Part shown: in pieces, positions 18,248 through 28,728 of the stretch
Numbering within the stretch: the first letter of the stretch is position 1
Layout: each line of letters opens with the position of its first letter
DNA from: Lachancea dasiensis
Taxonomy: Eukaryota > Ascomycota > Saccharomycetes > Saccharomycetales > Saccharomycetaceae
Length of the DNA stretch: 64,000 bases
Reading direction: 5' to 3'
Assembly (NCBI GenBank): GCA_900074725.1
Contig: LT598459.1
Coordinates: 878,467 to 942,466, forward strand
Position numbers and translations under genes: made by a program
Notes under the pieces: generated by a model
The model's database searches: none
What the model saw: the letters and a program-made list of their open reading frames with translations, nothing else
Told to the model about the DNA's origin: nothing

Positions 18248-20524
18248 TTATACAGGTTTCATCTTTCTTTTGTAGTCTGCAAAACTCAACTTCTTTTTCA
18301 GCGGGTTGCGGTTCTCAACAATCATCGAGCCGGTGTTTATGATAGACGTCGCAGTGTCAACAGGTGACTTCATATCTCTCAAATCATTCTCCTGTAGAAG
18401 TTCTGGCAATCCCGCTTCCAAACCACTGCCAAGTTTGCCCGCGCGTGTGTGACCGGGTGGCAGAGGTAAATTCACGGGCAGTGGGAGTGCTTTCAGATCT
18501 GTAACTTGAGATTCACCATACTTCTTGAAGAGGTCAATGTTGTGCACAGATCCCACATGTTGATTATCTTGCTTTTTGGAGTTAGCATGCTTATCTATAA
18601 GGTAAAATTTGAATGGAAGGCCTCTTGCGCCACTTCCAAACTGGGAGTTCAGGTCAGATGAGCCCTTTATCACCCCCTCCTCTTTGTCAAAGTTCAACTT
18701 AGCAGCATGAAAGTTCACCAATAGCTGATTCGCGCGCTCTGCGTTTCCAATTGCCTCGTGAGCTAGCCTCGACAAGATAGGTGCTTGAACCTTGTTTGAA
18801 CGTTCTTTAGCGGACTGTAGGATCTCGCTGAGCTTGTAGCGACTGTTCGTCTTAGACTTTACAGCTTTAGCCAGTGATTGTGCATACCTCTTTACCTTCA
18901 GCAGGTAACAGTCCCTACTGTTATTCCCGCAGGCACAATCAGTCGTGCTCAAAATTGTGTCTATAGAATGGATCAAAGTAAATTTATTATGGTCATCCAG
19001 TGAATCCACGTTTTTACTTTCACCCTTGATAAGATGCCAAATTGGGTGTCGCAGGTCCCACTGCCACCCAATGTGCAGTTCTTCTCCATCTTCAATGTCC
19101 TTAAGAGCCCTCAAAACAAACTTTACTCGAGGTCTCTCATCCATCATGCGAATAGACACCAGCTCGACGTTTGGTTGACAACTTCTTCGTAAAAACCTCG
19201 TAAGGTTGCCGCTTAGCCGAGAATCAATACAAATAGGCCAATGTGGATGTATCAAAACTTTTGCTTTGGTGGTACCAAATATTCTATAGTTGTTCCTACA
19301 GTCACCATAGTACTTGTTACTGAATTCGATTTCCCCCAAAACTTCCTCCAGGAAAGATCCGGTTGGACATAGCTGCCGTGTGAATAGCCCTAGCTTTGGC
19401 ATACCTGAAAAGGAGCGAGCATTTTCAGCATATGATTTAACCTCTAAAGGTACAGGTGTGAACGTGCTTTTGTTGTAGGGTATCACCCAGTCGTCGTCGG
19501 AATGCTTATCGAGAAACATCTCAACATACTTGTCTTTGTAGTCATTTGAAGAGAGAGGTACATAAACTACCGCGTAGTGCTCTGCAGCAGTCAACAATTT
19601 GTCTAAAGCTTTTGTCTCCGGAACATTCGATGTGCCGGTGTTGAGCAAGCTGCTGCCAGTGTCATTAGTAGAATCAACAGAACCAGCGGTGGCAGACTTC
19701 CCTATTGTTTCATCATCTTGGCTATTCTTTCGCCTGCGCTTGTTCTTTGGGTTGAGCCTGTCTTGCTGCCTCTTCTTTGCCCTTTTAACATCAACCTTTC
19801 TTGGATTACAAGTGATGCAAAGATGGTCGTCAGGGGCCGAGTCGATATCGCGAATACCATAGCAAACAGCATGCTGCCACCTATTACAGTGATCACATTG
19901 AATAGTAAAGCCGTCATCATCATCAAATCCGCAAATGCAGGTGATGACGCCAGCGTCAGGATCCACAATATAAGACGATGGTACAGGTGGAACTTTCGGC
20001 TGCTTTTGCTCATCGAGATCATTATCGGCATTCTGATGCTTTGAGTTACGCCTTTCCTGGTCTTGCTTCTTGAGTGGCAAAGGTACGGTGGCAGCGGTAG
20101 CTAGAGCTGCGGCTGCTACCATGCCTTTACTTGAGCTTCGGCGCGATGATGAACTGAAAGAATTCCTCTTTTCGTGACCTAACGAACTGCTCTCTGCGCT
20201 TGACGGCAGCATCGTTCCCAGTCCATCAGCTGGCACAGATAAACTTCTGCTATCGTTGACAGATGAGGAGTGAGGCTCCGATCCAGAATGCGGACTGGCC
20301 ACAAGGTTCGAAGCCCTACGAGCTTGGGAGCCAGGGGCTGAGCTGTTGTTGCTGCTATGGTTAGCTCCTCTTGAAAGCATCATCAAAGCCGAAGCATCAT
20401 CGTAGACAGATGGGTGCTCGCCAGCAGCACTGTTCTCGTTGGCTTTATTTTCTGCCATATCGGTATGGGATTTAACGGTGTTACAGGTGCCAGTTAAAGG
20501 CAGCCTCTCGATGCTCAACAGCAA
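18248..20524 (-). CDS. SET3: SET3/SET4 family PHD-SET protein (Set3 complex)
   Basis: Defining subunit of a histone deacetylase complex that binds H3K4-dimethylated chromatin and represses meiotic genes. The 758 residues hold a Ser-rich N-terminus, a PHD finger near 195-245 (CICGFDDDDGFTIQCDHCNRW..C..CNPR), a basic Lys/Arg patch, and a SET domain near 370-500 with RLSGNLTRFLRRSCQPNVELV and GEELHIGWQWDLRHP. The family is thought to lack methyltransferase activity. The length fits S. cerevisiae Set3 (751) better than Set4 (560). The position beside PAM16 and IME2 matches SET4, so this is the unduplicated ancestor of the pair. The first Met (MLLSIERLP) may be too far upstream; Met at residue 23 (MAENKANEN) is a plausible start. 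Confidence 0.92.
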   Translation of the reverse strand: MLLSIERLPLTGTCNTVKSHTDMAENKANENSAAGEHPSVYDDASALMMLSRGANHSSNNSSAPGSQARRASNLVASPHSGSEPHSSSVNDSRSLSVPADGLGTMLPSSAESSSLGHEKRNSFSSSSRRSSSKGMVAAAALATAATVPLPLKKQDQERRNSKHQNADNDLDEQKQPKVPPVPSSYIVDPDAGVITCICGFDDDDGFTIQCDHCNRWQHAVCYGIRDIDSAPDDHLCITCNPRKVDVKRAKKRQQDRLNPKNKRRRKNSQDDETIGKSATAGSVDSTNDTGSSLLNTGTSNVPETKALDKLLTAAEHYAVVYVPLSSNDYKDKYVEMFLDKHSDDDWVIPYNKSTFTPVPLEVKSYAENARSFSGMPKLGLFTRQLCPTGSFLEEVLGEIEFSNKYYGDCRNNYRIFGTTKAKVLIHPHWPICIDSRLSGNLTRFLRRSCQPNVELVSIRMMDERPRVKFVLRALKDIEDGEELHIGWQWDLRHPIWHLIKGESKNVDSLDDHNKFTLIHSIDTILSTTDCACGNNSRDCYLLKVKRYAQSLAKAVKSKTNSRYKLSEILQSAKERSNKVQAPILSRLAHEAIGNAERANQLLVNFHAAKLNFDKEEGVIKGSSDLNSQFGSGARGLPFKFYLIDKHANSKKQDNQHVGSVHNIDLFKKYGESQVTDLKALPLPVNLPLPPGHTRAGKLGSGLEAGLPELLQENDLRDMKSPVDTATSIINTGSMIVENRNPLKKKLSFADYKRKMKPV

Positions 20525-21565
20525 GGATTTGTATCCTATTTTATACCCACCAAAGATAAACCAGGACCCTTCAGATCGCTAATTAAACGACCCTCCACTT
20601 GGCTTACCAAAAAGCGTGTTCGATTATTCGGCTTGAGCTCCGTTTCACCACCCAAGTCTAGTCGCAATTGAATGATCTGCAGTTATACGAGAACTTGGAT
20701 TCAAAGTAGATTGAATAGGAAATACCAATCGCACGGTATACAGTCACTGAGTTCCAAAATCTTAGAGTAGACTATTGCTCGAGAAACCTTCGGTGTAGTC
20801 AACTGCTCAGAGCAGAAGCTTGTGTTAACTGAGAACGACACACTTTGTATGTGGATCCTTTCACCTGTGACTTAGGTGCCTCGTTTAAACAACAATAGAA
20901 CGATGAGATCACCTATAACGAGCTACACATTAAGAAAGACGAGAGCATCACAATGAATAGACTAATCTTCCAAGATACTGATGTTGTGTTGGAGGTTCGG
21001 TGGTCTTACTTGAGAAATTGCGGGTGATTGTTTTTCTAACAAGATTCAGGCTGTACACGTTTTTACCTTGGGACAAGGACGATCGTTCACCTTCACCAGT
21101 TCGTGACGATTCGCTCCTGATAATTTCGACCATCTACTAAAAAGTCTGCAAGCGATATCCTCTCGTGTGCCAATCTAACTCATGTACCAAAGGAATCTAA
21201 CCAATATTTTTCAGCGGAGCCTGACAAGCTGTCAAAGTCAAATCAACAAGGAATGAAGATTATGAACGCAAAGCTGCTTAAGAGGCACATGTCGGGAAGT
21301 TCTTCCATCTGAAAATGAGCCGGAATGTTTGAAACTCACATTTACCACTACAAAGCAATTAAAACCGGCCTTCTGAGACGTACCTATTGAGGTCAACCTG
21401 ACGATCAACTCCATGGGGCAACCATTTGGTAAGGATAGGAAAACATTACGTAGACTTCGGCGAAATGGGTAAATTGCGCCCGTTATCAACTTGAGTGGGA
21501 TTTGAGACTGAGGATAGGTAGTATCACATCTCCCCGTCACTTAACTATATCACTCATCTTAGCCT
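20525..21565. other. SET3 promoter and IME2 3' flank
   Basis: About 1 kb between two minus-strand genes. Frames of 61 and 100 codons occur on the minus strand (20948-21133 and 21238-21540) without recognisable similarity. I see no tRNA or repeat. Confidence 0.5.
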
Positions 21566-23494
21566 TCAAAACGTGAGGCTATTCGCATGCGAAAAGTTAG
21601 TGCTATCATGCTCTTGCAGAGAAGTATCACTAGTTTCTGTGATTCGAGGAACCGCAAAAGAGCGCGGTACATGATCAGATGAATCGGAAACAATAGACAT
21701 ATCTCTTAACACATTGCACCGTGGGTGTAGTTGCTGGTCGATTACGTCTTCGTAGTGGATGTAGTTTGGACCTAGATCGTCTGTTGGCGCACCTAGGTTA
21801 GGGCCCTCGTAGTCGGTGGACTTGGTAGCATAGTAATCTGCGAAGCTGTCATTTCCACCTGTGGAATTTGACTCTACCCGCCCTGATTCCCCAGGCAGAC
21901 TGTCAGATAGAGGTAAATCGCTTTCCAAGACTTCGGACAGCGGCATACCAGCCAAGTCACCACTCAATAAATTTTCATGATCACCAATTTTGTCTTCATG
22001 ACAAATGCTACTGCTAACTGCCGAGTCCGTTTCGGGCCCCGAATCTGCAGACTCTTTCAAGAATTGAGAAATGGATAAGTGTGCTTCTTTGGAATTATTT
22101 GTGTTGCCGCCATTGAAATCGATGATATTAGGGGCTAATGACGAAATCTCGGAGTTTTGGGGGTCGCTGTAGCTTTTTACGCGTGAAACTTTTGATTCCC
22201 AATCACGTTGCCAACCATTTTCTACAACTTGGTCAGAGTTCTCGTCGTTCCACGACCTGGCATCAATAGCCACCTCTGTGTTTTCAAAATACGGCATACG
22301 ACATAATTCAGATACTGTAGCTCTTTTTTTGGGATCCCATACGAGACAAGCTTTCACTACATCACAGAGTAGTTGTAAATGTGGATTATCAATTATAGCT
22401 TCTACCTTGACACCTTCAACATAGGGAAACTTTAGCCGGATCCTAGAGGCCAACTGGCGAGCTTTTTCCCAAAACCCACCGTGGGGCTTGTAGCCTGTTA
22501 AACTGTTTTCAGGCATGTTATGAGGAGTACCCAGTACTTCCAGAATTTTCCAGATTTGGTCCATTTCATCCGATCCGGGGAACAATGGCCTGAAAGTGGC
22601 CACTTCGACCACCACACATCCAAATGCCCATATGTCTAGTGGTCTAGAGTAAGATCCCTTTCTCAGCAGAATTTCTGGAGAGCGGTACCACCTGGTCGAC
22701 ACATACGCGGTGTAGGGGCTCTTATTAGCGACATGACGTGCCAACCCATAGTCTGCAATTTTGACGACATAGTTGTCAGGATAGTGGCCATCTAGTATCC
22801 ACTTCTTGCTATAGTAATGGTTAGCTGGCGAGATCAAGATATTTTCGGGCTTCAAGTCACGGTGGAAGAAGTCATGCTCATGAATGTGACGAATTCCCGC
22901 CAGTAATTGGGTCAGTATCGACTTGAGAGAAGGTAACGAAAAGATGCGCTTGCGACGTGCTCTCATGAGCTGGTACAGATTTTGCTCCATGCACTCCATG
23001 ACGATATGGAGCTGGTAATTCGCGTCGTCGATGAAAAGCTCGAAAATGTGCACCAGATTCTTGTGTGCTGGCATCGACAAGATGAACTTGATTTCGCGTA
23101 CCCTAGTGTAGTCGTTCAAAGTTGGCAAACGCGTCATCATCGTCTTGATGGCCAAGACACCACGCTGCTTGTTGCGGAAGTTTTCTTCTTCTACGTTGGG
23201 GATTTTAGACTCCTCCATGAGCGTGTTGCGATACTGTGGATGCAAAGCACATCGCGTGTGCTGAAATTCAGCCTGATTCTCGTGTAACGCGTTGGTCTCG
23301 CAATGTCTGCATTCACTCCCCGCGGTTTTCTTTGCAAGGGTCACCGATCCAAAGCTCCCGTTTCCCAGCTCCTGCAACAGTGCGAATCTATCGGCAATGG
23401 ATCTGACTGGGATGTAAAACGGTGGATGGTCCACATCCGGGGGCACGTTAGTTTCAGGGCAAGACTTCGCCGAGTTTACGCCCACGTAGCCCAT
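21566..23494 (-). CDS. IME2: meiosis-inducing protein kinase Ime2
   Basis: Ser/Thr kinase of the RCK/MAK family that drives entry into meiosis and sporulation by acting on Sic1, Sum1 and other targets. The 642 residues have a kinase domain at about 36-395: glycine loop GNGSFGSV (44-51), HRDLKPENIL, DYGLARH and the TAY activation motif in SPYTAYVSTRWYRSPE. The C-terminal half is Ser/Asp-rich and low in complexity, as in the yeast protein (645 residues). An insert of Cys/His-containing residues (CRHCETNALHENQ..C) splits the N-lobe before LAIKTM, as expected for fungal Ime2. The long upstream region carries a URS1-type box, consistent with meiotic control. Confidence 0.94.
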   Translation of the reverse strand: MGYVGVNSAKSCPETNVPPDVDHPPFYIPVRSIADRFALLQELGNGSFGSVTLAKKTAGSECRHCETNALHENQAEFQHTRCALHPQYRNTLMEESKIPNVEEENFRNKQRGVLAIKTMMTRLPTLNDYTRVREIKFILSMPAHKNLVHIFELFIDDANYQLHIVMECMEQNLYQLMRARRKRIFSLPSLKSILTQLLAGIRHIHEHDFFHRDLKPENILISPANHYYSKKWILDGHYPDNYVVKIADYGLARHVANKSPYTAYVSTRWYRSPEILLRKGSYSRPLDIWAFGCVVVEVATFRPLFPGSDEMDQIWKILEVLGTPHNMPENSLTGYKPHGGFWEKARQLASRIRLKFPYVEGVKVEAIIDNPHLQLLCDVVKACLVWDPKKRATVSELCRMPYFENTEVAIDARSWNDENSDQVVENGWQRDWESKVSRVKSYSDPQNSEISSLAPNIIDFNGGNTNNSKEAHLSISQFLKESADSGPETDSAVSSSICHEDKIGDHENLLSGDLAGMPLSEVLESDLPLSDSLPGESGRVESNSTGGNDSFADYYATKSTDYEGPNLGAPTDDLGPNYIHYEDVIDQQLHPRCNVLRDMSIVSDSSDHVPRSFAVPRITETSDTSLQEHDSTNFSHANSLTF

Positions 23495-23748
23495 CTGAAC
23501 CTCGCTAGCCGAAATCTCCTTCTAATTCCAAAGTCTACACACAGGGCTCGTCTATATATTTCGAACCCACGCTGAGCGGGTTGCCAGACCTAGTAGTATC
23601 TGATAAATGACCGACGTAGGTGTCGCTGTACGTCTAGTTTTCCTTTAAATTCACTATCTCGTTACAGATAAGTGCCGACTTGATGTGTTTAGAATGCCGT
23701 TTAGTATCTTGGAACTTACACGTTCACCCTGCCTTTTTATACTCGATC

Positions 23749-23758
23749 TAGCCGCCCA
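23749..23758 (+). promoter_or_regulatory. URS1-type element (TAGCCGCCCA) of IME2
   Basis: Nine of ten bases match the Ume6-binding URS1 (TAGCCGCCGA). It lies about 255 bp upstream of the IME2 start. In yeast, URS1 represses IME2 in vegetative cells and activates it with Ime1. Confidence 0.6.
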
Positions 23759-24317
23759 TCTTTGTGTTATAAAACCTACCCTTAAATTTCCAGATCTGGC
23801 AATTCCAACACGTTTCAATGTGACACAAAGACAAACCTCGAATTCGTGTGTTGAGGTTCATCATAAGTGAGTGCTAGACGGTTTGAGGTGAAACACGAGT
23901 ATACGGGTGGCTTAATAGTAGCGGAGAGTGATTGAGTGGTCAGGATGGTGATAAGATTACAATGTTTTGGCAGCGGGACGAGTGGAAGTCGAGAGGGTTG
24001 GTATGGCACAAAACCTAGGCAAATCTTGGGTATAGTGACTGGTTTGGTTTTCTGAAGTGTGATATAGGCGGTGTATAGCTTGCCACGAGGATGATTTTAC
24101 GAGACAGTGAGACTGGCAGTGACACAGTCAGATAAATCGATGGGTCGAGATAATACTCTGAAACTGCTAAGTATCTATACAGATTCAGTATACCGCTGAT
24201 GTGTCTTCATGTTTAGAGGAAGTGCATTCGGCATTGTACCACCTGAGACTAACGCAGGATCGAATGGTACGGTGGTGGACAAGTTGGGAGGTGCTCTTCA
24301 ACATTATCGCTTTGTAC

Positions 24318-24354
24318 TATTCTGTCGTAAATTGATGATAATCTTGACAGAATA
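24318..24354. repeat. perfect 9-bp inverted repeat
   Basis: TATTCTGTC at 24318-24326 and GACAGAATA at 24346-24354 are exact reverse complements with a 19-base spacer. The right arm abuts the Tbf1 site. Confidence 0.7.
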
Positions 24355-24362
24355 TTAGGGTT
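24355..24362 (-). promoter_or_regulatory. Tbf1-type site (AACCCTAA)
   Basis: Exact ARCCCTAA match on the minus strand. Tbf1 sites mark many snoRNA promoters in yeast and also occur at other loci, so the target here is open. Confidence 0.4.
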
Positions 24363-24846
24363 CAGCACCAATAGCTTTGTTCAAGGTGCAGCGGTGCAAA
24401 AATTATGCTATAATACTTCATCGCTCCATTGCTTAGAAGATTTAGCTAAAGTGACTAGGCCAACAGGTTCTGGTAATTCGGCTTTGGGTTTCCGTTGATT
24501 GACACTTCACACTTGGCATTTTCGCTTTTTGACCAGGCATTGACACCCCCGCTATAACATACACACCTGGCAGATCAATTCTAGTCACGCCAGCCGTCGC
24601 CACCCTTGCAAGCAACATTCAACTCGTGCCGTTCTGTGCAAAGGAGATGCTCTTTTGAAGGTAACCGGAGGCGCTGACGATCATTATACCATTGATCAGT
24701 TGCAAGAAAATTCAATATCAAACTAGCCACTGATAGATCCCAATCCATTGGACCAGCAGCACTCGGCCCTTGGCTGGCATACCGTTGCTGAAATCCTGCT
24801 GCTGAAATCCTGTATCACACAGTACGGCTCATTTTCGAGAAATAAA

Positions 24847-24855
24847 GGTGGCAAA
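24847..24855 (+). promoter_or_regulatory. PACE element (GGTGGCAAA), Rpn4 site
   Basis: Exact proteasome-associated control element 98 bp upstream of the preferred PRE2 start. Rpn4 acts through it on nearly all proteasome genes in S. cerevisiae. Confidence 0.9.
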
Positions 24856-24952
24856 CCACGGACGTCTTCTATACACCGCAGAACCCGTGGTAGTAGACAC
24901 TAGGTAATTCTAACGAGTGTTCAAATCCGGCCACGAAGTTTTTATCAATAAT

Positions 24953-25816
24953 ATGCAAGCAATTGCCGATAGATTTAACCACACCAATGCGCTAGCAGTG
25001 GAGTTGCAATACGATAACGAAGAAATGCTACAGAACGATTTTGTCACCGGCAGTGCGCTTTTCAATCGGCTAGCTCCCCAAATTTCCGTTCCTCCTATAT
25101 CCTCTCCACAAGAATTTCTTAGAGCGCACACAGATGATTCGCAAAACCCGGACTGCAAGATCAAGATTGCCCATGGTACCACCACTCTAGCTTTCAGGTT
25201 TCAAGGTGGTATTGTAGTGGCAGTAGACTCCCGTGCCACAGCAGGTCAGTGGATTGCATCTCAAACTGTGAAAAAAGTCATCGAAATCAACCCCTTTCTG
25301 CTTGGTACTATGGCAGGCGGTGCGGCTGACTGTCAGTTCTGGGAAACATGGTTAGGGACACAATGTAGGCTTCATGAGCTCAAAGAAAAAGAACGTATTT
25401 CGGTTGCAGCCGCATCTAAAATCTTAAGCAATTTGGTGTATGAATATAAGGGCGCGGGACTTTCGATGGGCACAATGATTTGTGGTTACACCAAAAAAGA
25501 AGGACCAACGATATATTACGTTGATTCTGATGGTACAAGACTGAAAGGAGATTTATTCTGTGTAGGCTCAGGTCAAACTTTTGCGTATGGTGTTCTTGAT
25601 TCCAACTACAAATGGGATCTATCAGTTGAGGACGCACTTTACCTCGGAAAACGGTCAATTTTGGCCGCCGCTCATAGAGATGCTTACTCTGGTGGTTCTG
25701 TAAACCTTTACCACGTTACAGAGCAAGGATGGAACTTCCATGGGAATCACAATGTTGACACCCTTTTCTGGGAAATCAAGGAAAAGGAAGGTTCTTTCAA
25801 CAACGTTATCGGTTGA
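24953..25816 (+). CDS. PRE2: 20S proteasome beta5 subunit (chymotrypsin-like)
   Basis: Catalytic beta5 subunit of the 20S proteasome, responsible for chymotrypsin-like cleavage. With the start at MQAIAD the protein is 287 residues, the same as in S. cerevisiae. A 75-residue propeptide ends at Gly75, and the active-site nucleophile Thr76 follows in HGTTTLAF. Also conserved are [10 protein letters not shown], the catalytic lysine region [19 protein letters not shown] and [10 protein letters not shown]. The frame is open 12 codons further upstream (Met at 24917), but conservation starts at the chosen ATG. A PACE box sits in the promoter. Confidence 0.98.
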   Translation: MQAIADRFNHTNALAVELQYDNEEMLQNDFVTGSALFNRLAPQISVPPISSPQEFLRAHTDDSQNPDCKIKIAHGTTTLAFRFQGGIVVAVDSRATAGQWIASQTVKKVIEINPFLLGTMAGGAADCQFWETWLGTQCRLHELKEKERISVAAASKILSNLVYEYKGAGLSMGTMICGYTKKEGPTIYYVDSDGTRLKGDLFCVGSGQTFAYGVLDSNYKWDLSVEDALYLGKRSILAAAHRDAYSGGSVNLYHVTEQGWNFHGNHNVDTLFWEIKEKEGSFNNVIG

Positions 25817-25941
25817 TTTAAATCGCTTTCGCAACACATTCACAGCAATACGTACTCATGGTAATTACATATAATGAAGTAAACTATTATCATACTGTTA
25901 CAATTTGGGATTACTTATACTTCGCTAATATATAGTGGCCA

Positions 25942-28728
25942 TTATTCACCATCTGAGCTGCCGTCGTCACTAGACGAGTCTTTGCCGCTGCCACTATCCT
26001 CATTCTCTGAATGGGCAGAGGAATCGTCATCACTTCCCTCGCTATCGCTGTCATCGGCACTTGAAGATTCATCCTCTGAACTGGATTCCGTCTCACTCGA
26101 AGGTCTCTTTGATGGCAAAACACTTTGAGTGGAAACTGGAGTTGAAACTCGAGGTGGTTGTTTGGGCTGAAAGAATTTAGATAAAGAACTGGGATCGAAG
26201 GACTCTGATGACTTGACTTTTTCAAATGGGGCTGTGACATGTTGAAGAGATTGACTTGAATTCTGTACGTTGGGCAACATCGCGGTGTCCTCAGGATGCG
26301 TTGCTGCCGTGGGCGGTGGCATACTTACCAATTGCTTGACACTGCCGTTTGTCACTTTGATAGTAGCTGCATTTACCGCTGCAGCTAAGATCAAATTCAG
26401 GTGCTGCGGGTTTTTGTCAATTAAAGCTGTTAGTGGATTTCCCGTGATCCCCTTAGACTTTGCAGCTTGTGTTACCTGATTGATAGTCATTGCAAGAGCC
26501 TGCGTTAAAATACTGGCCATGACTTGCTTATCCAACCCATGACGCTCTTTCGTGAGAATCATGAGCTGCTCTTGTAGGTATTTCATTGTACGCTGGTTTC
26601 CATCCGCAGTCGCCTTTCTATCCGCTCTATTGGCAGCCAGCGTCTGAGAAATATTTGGCTGCTTAGGTTTGGGCCGAGAAGGAGGAATCTTTGACGCAGA
26701 CTTTATGACAGTATTTGAGCTTTCGGTTACCTTTTTGGCCTTTTGTTGTTGCTGTTGTTCGAGTTTTAATTGTGCGGCTTTCGCCTTCATTGCAGCGGCT
26801 TCTGCCTGCTTCTTTTTCTGTTTCTCACGCTCGGCTATATATTCCTCATTCAAGCCCCATAACCATCCTTTGCCTTCTTTTGAAACCTTTCTGAATGATT
26901 TATTCAAGGAAAGATTGTGCCTTACTGAACTCTGCCAACCATCAGGACAATACTTGTAGTACGGAAATAATTCTCTGATCCCAGCGTATATGCCGGAGAG
27001 AGACATTCCCTTGGCGCTCGAATATTTTCGAAGACATGCTGTAATGAGGTTAGAATATGAACCAGTGGGTTTTGATCTGTACTCCAAAGGAATTTCTTCC
27101 AGTGTGTAGACCTTTTTTGGTGGTTTAGGAGGCTTCGGTTCCTTTTTTTCCTGTTTCTTTGGGGTTGGCTTCTTTTTCGGCGGCTCTAACTTCGCCTTTT
27201 CTGATTTAGGATCTGGAGTTCCCTTCAACGGTAAAGCAGTGGGAGTGGCACTTCTTGAGGCCTCCGCCAATTTGGTGTTATTGCTGAGAGTTTTTTTCAT
27301 TGTTACTGCGTCTACAGGTTCGATTGCCTTCTTCTCTTTAGCTTCCTGGTCCGGTAGAATGAACTGGAAAGGTATCTGACCGATTTGTACCTTTGCTCGA
27401 TTCTTTAACTGAACAGTTATTCCCCTTTCAATGAACGCATCATCAACAAAAGCACCGTTTTTACCCATAATTGAAAGTTCGAAGCGGCCTGTTCCAAAAT
27501 TGTAAAAAATTTGGGCATGTCTTCTGGATATCGATTTGGATGGTCCTAGATTGACATCCACTTTATGAGAAAAGTCATTTTCGGATCGCCGACCTATGAT
27601 CACCTGTAGTGTCTGGACATAGAATGTGAAGCTCTGAAAATCTAGCCGAGCGTACGCCGAAATTTTTGATTGCTCTGCCTCATCCATAGTTGGATCGTGG
27701 AATTCAGTCATCACCAATTGTGCACCTACATCCATCGGCGGAGCAGGTGGATATTTGTTGACCGCGTTCTCTGGAAGTGGGGCAGGTGGAAGAGAGACGG
27801 ATTGAAAATTCGATGGAGATGAAACTTCATCCTTTTGCCCTTGCTGAGCACTTTGGCCATTCTTCGATTCGGTAATAGTTGCAGTTGTGTCATCTGGTAA
27901 TTCAGGAGTGACATGGAAAGTGTCGGGATTGTATAATGCCCTCGTGATTGTCGATGAGTCGTCTTGAAGTGACGGTATTTCAGGCTCTAAATCTAAATTA
28001 ATATCATTCAAGGAATGTGAGCTACCTGAGTGAGAGCGTCCATGCTGTTGTTGGTGATGCATTTTAGTTTGTGGTGATTGCAGTTCGTGTTCTTCTTGTC
28101 GCTGAATTGAGCTTTCAATCCTTTCTCGTTGATCTAGTCCACTGTGCTGATACTGATGTTCTTGTGACTGCGGAGCTAGCGTTGACTGTGGAAGCAACGG
28201 TTGGACCTGCTGAGCGTTCTGCTCATTATGATTTTTCGAGTCTTGATCTGAATGATGACTTTCACCTCCATGCGAATGTACATCATCTAATGCCCCTCCA
28301 TTCGTTACATGCGGGTCCTCAGATTGATTCAGTCGAGCATCGTGTGCCGTTTGTGAATCGCCCGGTACCAGTTTACCCAAGTCCTCTGATATATCGTGTT
28401 CCAGCAGGTCTGCAGAGGAGAAAAGATCGTCATCATTTTTAGAATCCAGTTCTAATAACTTTGAAAAGTTTTCATGATCTAGGGTTTCTTGCATATCCAG
28501 TTTCAATGTTGGATCGTCTATAAGATTCTCTGTATGGTCAGCGGGTTGTTCGGATCCAAAGGGCGATGCAGAGCCAGAAGTACTCAAGGGTTGCCTTTGA
28601 GTTATATCATCCGCAAGATGTTCTGATAGCTGTGCTGATAGAGGGCCGATATCACCCATTCCTGAACCCGGCGCAGAGGTCCCAATTTCTGGTGCAACGT
28701 CAGGCATCCCATCGCTGGGGGGTACCAT
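25942..28728 (-). CDS. FHL1: forkhead-like transcription factor Fhl1
   Basis: Regulator of ribosomal protein genes; in yeast it acts with Ifh1 and Crf1 downstream of TOR. The 928-residue protein has a long acidic and Gln/His-rich N-terminus, an FHA domain near 359-445 (VIIGRRSENDFS..SISRRHAQI..NGAFVDD), a Lys/Pro-rich linker (KKKPTPKKQEKKEPKPPKPP), a forkhead domain near 551-635 (SYSNLITACLRKYSSA..WQSSVRHNLSLNKSFRKV), a Gln/Ala coiled stretch and a strongly acidic Ser/Asp C-terminus. S. cerevisiae Fhl1 has 936 residues. Its neighbours PRE2 and COG4 are the same as on S. cerevisiae chromosome XVI. The FHA domain is the known docking site for Ifh1. Confidence 0.97.
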   Translation of the reverse strand: MVPPSDGMPDVAPEIGTSAPGSGMGDIGPLSAQLSEHLADDITQRQPLSTSGSASPFGSEQPADHTENLIDDPTLKLDMQETLDHENFSKLLELDSKNDDDLFSSADLLEHDISEDLGKLVPGDSQTAHDARLNQSEDPHVTNGGALDDVHSHGGESHHSDQDSKNHNEQNAQQVQPLLPQSTLAPQSQEHQYQHSGLDQRERIESSIQRQEEHELQSPQTKMHHQQQHGRSHSGSSHSLNDINLDLEPEIPSLQDDSSTITRALYNPDTFHVTPELPDDTTATITESKNGQSAQQGQKDEVSSPSNFQSVSLPPAPLPENAVNKYPPAPPMDVGAQLVMTEFHDPTMDEAEQSKISAYARLDFQSFTFYVQTLQVIIGRRSENDFSHKVDVNLGPSKSISRRHAQIFYNFGTGRFELSIMGKNGAFVDDAFIERGITVQLKNRAKVQIGQIPFQFILPDQEAKEKKAIEPVDAVTMKKTLSNNTKLAEASRSATPTALPLKGTPDPKSEKAKLEPPKKKPTPKKQEKKEPKPPKPPKKVYTLEEIPLEYRSKPTGSYSNLITACLRKYSSAKGMSLSGIYAGIRELFPYYKYCPDGWQSSVRHNLSLNKSFRKVSKEGKGWLWGLNEEYIAEREKQKKKQAEAAAMKAKAAQLKLEQQQQQKAKKVTESSNTVIKSASKIPPSRPKPKQPNISQTLAANRADRKATADGNQRTMKYLQEQLMILTKERHGLDKQVMASILTQALAMTINQVTQAAKSKGITGNPLTALIDKNPQHLNLILAAAVNAATIKVTNGSVKQLVSMPPPTAATHPEDTAMLPNVQNSSQSLQHVTAPFEKVKSSESFDPSSLSKFFQPKQPPRVSTPVSTQSVLPSKRPSSETESSSEDESSSADDSDSEGSDDDSSAHSENEDSGSGKDSSSDDGSSDGE

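Larger units (their letters stand above)
23495..24952. other. long IME2/PRE2 divergent promoter region
   Basis: Nearly 1.5 kb without a convincing gene. It holds a URS1-type box (23749), a 9-bp inverted repeat joined to an exact Tbf1 site (24318-24362) and a PACE element (24847). A long regulatory region is known for IME2 in S. cerevisiae. A non-coding RNA near the Tbf1 site is possible but unproven. Confidence 0.5.

Noticed and set aside
24917-24952. 12 extra upstream codons of the PRE2 frame
   Set aside because: Conservation and the 75-residue propeptide length fit only the inner Met.
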